DNA of 64,000 nucleotides from Rhabditophanes sp. KR3021. Its lineage: Eukaryota; Nematoda; Chromadorea; Rhabditida; Alloionematidae. Positions 63,555-64,000 of the stretch are shown piece after piece. The DNA lies in NCBI GenBank assembly GCA_963281155.1, contig CAUJLY010000003.1:5394001-5458000 (forward strand), given 5' to 3'. The notes below the pieces were generated by a model. It ran no database searches, was not told the origin of the DNA, and was given only the letters and a program-made list of their open reading frames with translations. Both the position numbers and the translations under genes were made by a program. Within the stretch, counting starts at the first letter, position 1. Every line of letters starts with the position of its first letter.

Positions 63555-64000
63555 TCAGTAATCCGAACCTTGAGCATTACGTGCTTCCTTTATCTTTGAA
63601 AAAGTATCTGATGCAATTTGAATACTATTTATAATCGAATGCACTCCAAAAGAATGAGTTGCTCTAGAAAAGATATTTAATTTGGACTGAACACCATCAC
63701 TTAATTGTTGAGGTGGATACTGATCCATAAAAGGAGCACTATCTCTTTCCAAAAGATCTTTGAGGAGATTCATTCCAGCAACTGCATTAGATATTATCTT
63801 TTGTTCCTTGGCAATTTCTTCAGTATTCATCAATTTGTCTTTGATAATCTCTTGAGCGATCTTCTCATAAGGAAAATGATTTAAAGTCTTGATGTTTAAA
63901 TGATCTGAAAATTTTCTTACTTCTTCCTCTGTTAATGTAGAGAAGCAATTTGTTTTAATGATTTTTCTACCATTCAACGCCACATTTATCTTTAATGTAT
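63555..64000 (-). CDS. Unknown protein, 5' part beyond the window
   Basis: The frame is open from the right edge to a stop at 63555, 148 codons. The apparent start at 63983 is GTG, and the reading continues upstream (TLKINVALNGRKIIKTNCFS), so the true start lies outside. The protein is helical and charged: LTEEEVRKFSDHLNIKTLNH, AQEIIKDKLMNTEEIAKEQK IISNAVAGMNLLKDLLERD, ending IIN-SIQIASDTFSKIKEARN. No family recognised. Composition and length support a real exon. Confidence 0.55.
   Translation of the reverse strand, partial: TLKINVALNGRKIIKTNCFSTLTEEEVRKFSDHLNIKTLNHFPYEKIAQEIIKDKLMNTEEIAKEQKIISNAVAGMNLLKDLLERDSAPFMDQYPPQQLSDGVQSKLNIFSRATHSFGVHSIINSIQIASDTFSKIKEARNAQGSDY

Noticed and set aside
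1..64000. tRNA or rRNA genes
   Set aside because: I looked for the T-loop GGTTCRANNC pattern with a matching A box; the only hit by eye (about 1050) lies inside the ISWI coding frame without a cloverleaf.

Overview
The window is nuclear DNA of a nematode. Four things point there: a srt-class serpentine chemoreceptor, a LET-756-like FGF, many 40-50 bp introns (gtaag...tttcag/ttttag) in AT-rich sequence (roughly 30% G+C by eye), and acceptor-like tttag/tttatag sites directly in front of start codons, as expected for spliced-leader trans-splicing. The family content fits a chromadorean nematode; the species cannot be told. No rRNA, tRNA, CRISPR array or intact transposon was recognised. All exon junctions were read by eye from splice consensus and frame continuity.

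Layout, left to right. 1-9 kb: 3' part of an ISWI remodeler, a srt receptor, a decayed lysine-rich gene, mitochondrial Obg GTPase MTG2, spliceosomal ZMAT2/Snu23 and OST3/TUSC3. 9.3-14.1 kb: a ten-segment phospholipase B-like gene with two large introns, each holding a decayed antisense gene. 14-24 kb: an orphan four-TM protein, a leucine-rich orphan, a STAR/KH relic, a 40-bp tandem repeat in front of an Ig-domain membrane protein, a Ly6-like protein and an unusual RING/RBR membrane protein. 25-35 kb: a 14-exon EPAC (cAMP-regulated Rap GEF), with a 3.5 kb intron inside its cAMP-binding domain. 35-42.6 kb: convergent LET-756-type FGF gene and a 5 kb gene-free region upstream of it. 42.6-47 kb: APC/C subunit CDC23 and decayed BTB-like sequence. 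47-52 kb: a tight minus-strand set (PSMB3, sideroflexin, DDX52), head-to-head with proteasome assembly factor POMP. 54-64 kb: F-box protein, FAF1-like UAS-UBX protein, two-module GPI-type cysteine-rich protein, Wee1/Myt1-family kinase, and a partial unknown gene at the right edge.

How genes work together: protein turnover recurs. PSMB3 (20S core) and POMP (20S assembly) share one 520 bp divergent promoter region. CDC23 (APC/C), the F-box protein, the RBR-like protein and FAF1 (a p97 cofactor family) act in ubiquitin pathways. The Wee1/Myt1 kinase and CDC23 act at opposite ends of mitosis. FGF and EPAC are signalling genes lying tail to tail.

Most unusual points: (1) the phospholipase B-like gene stays in frame only if one nucleotide between two introns is kept as an exon, just before its predicted catalytic cysteine; (2) five large introns of conserved plus-strand genes each contain a frameshifted coding relic on the opposite strand; (3) a RING1...RING2 protein without a recognisable IBR; (4) four perfect TGACGTCA palindromes in non-coding DNA.
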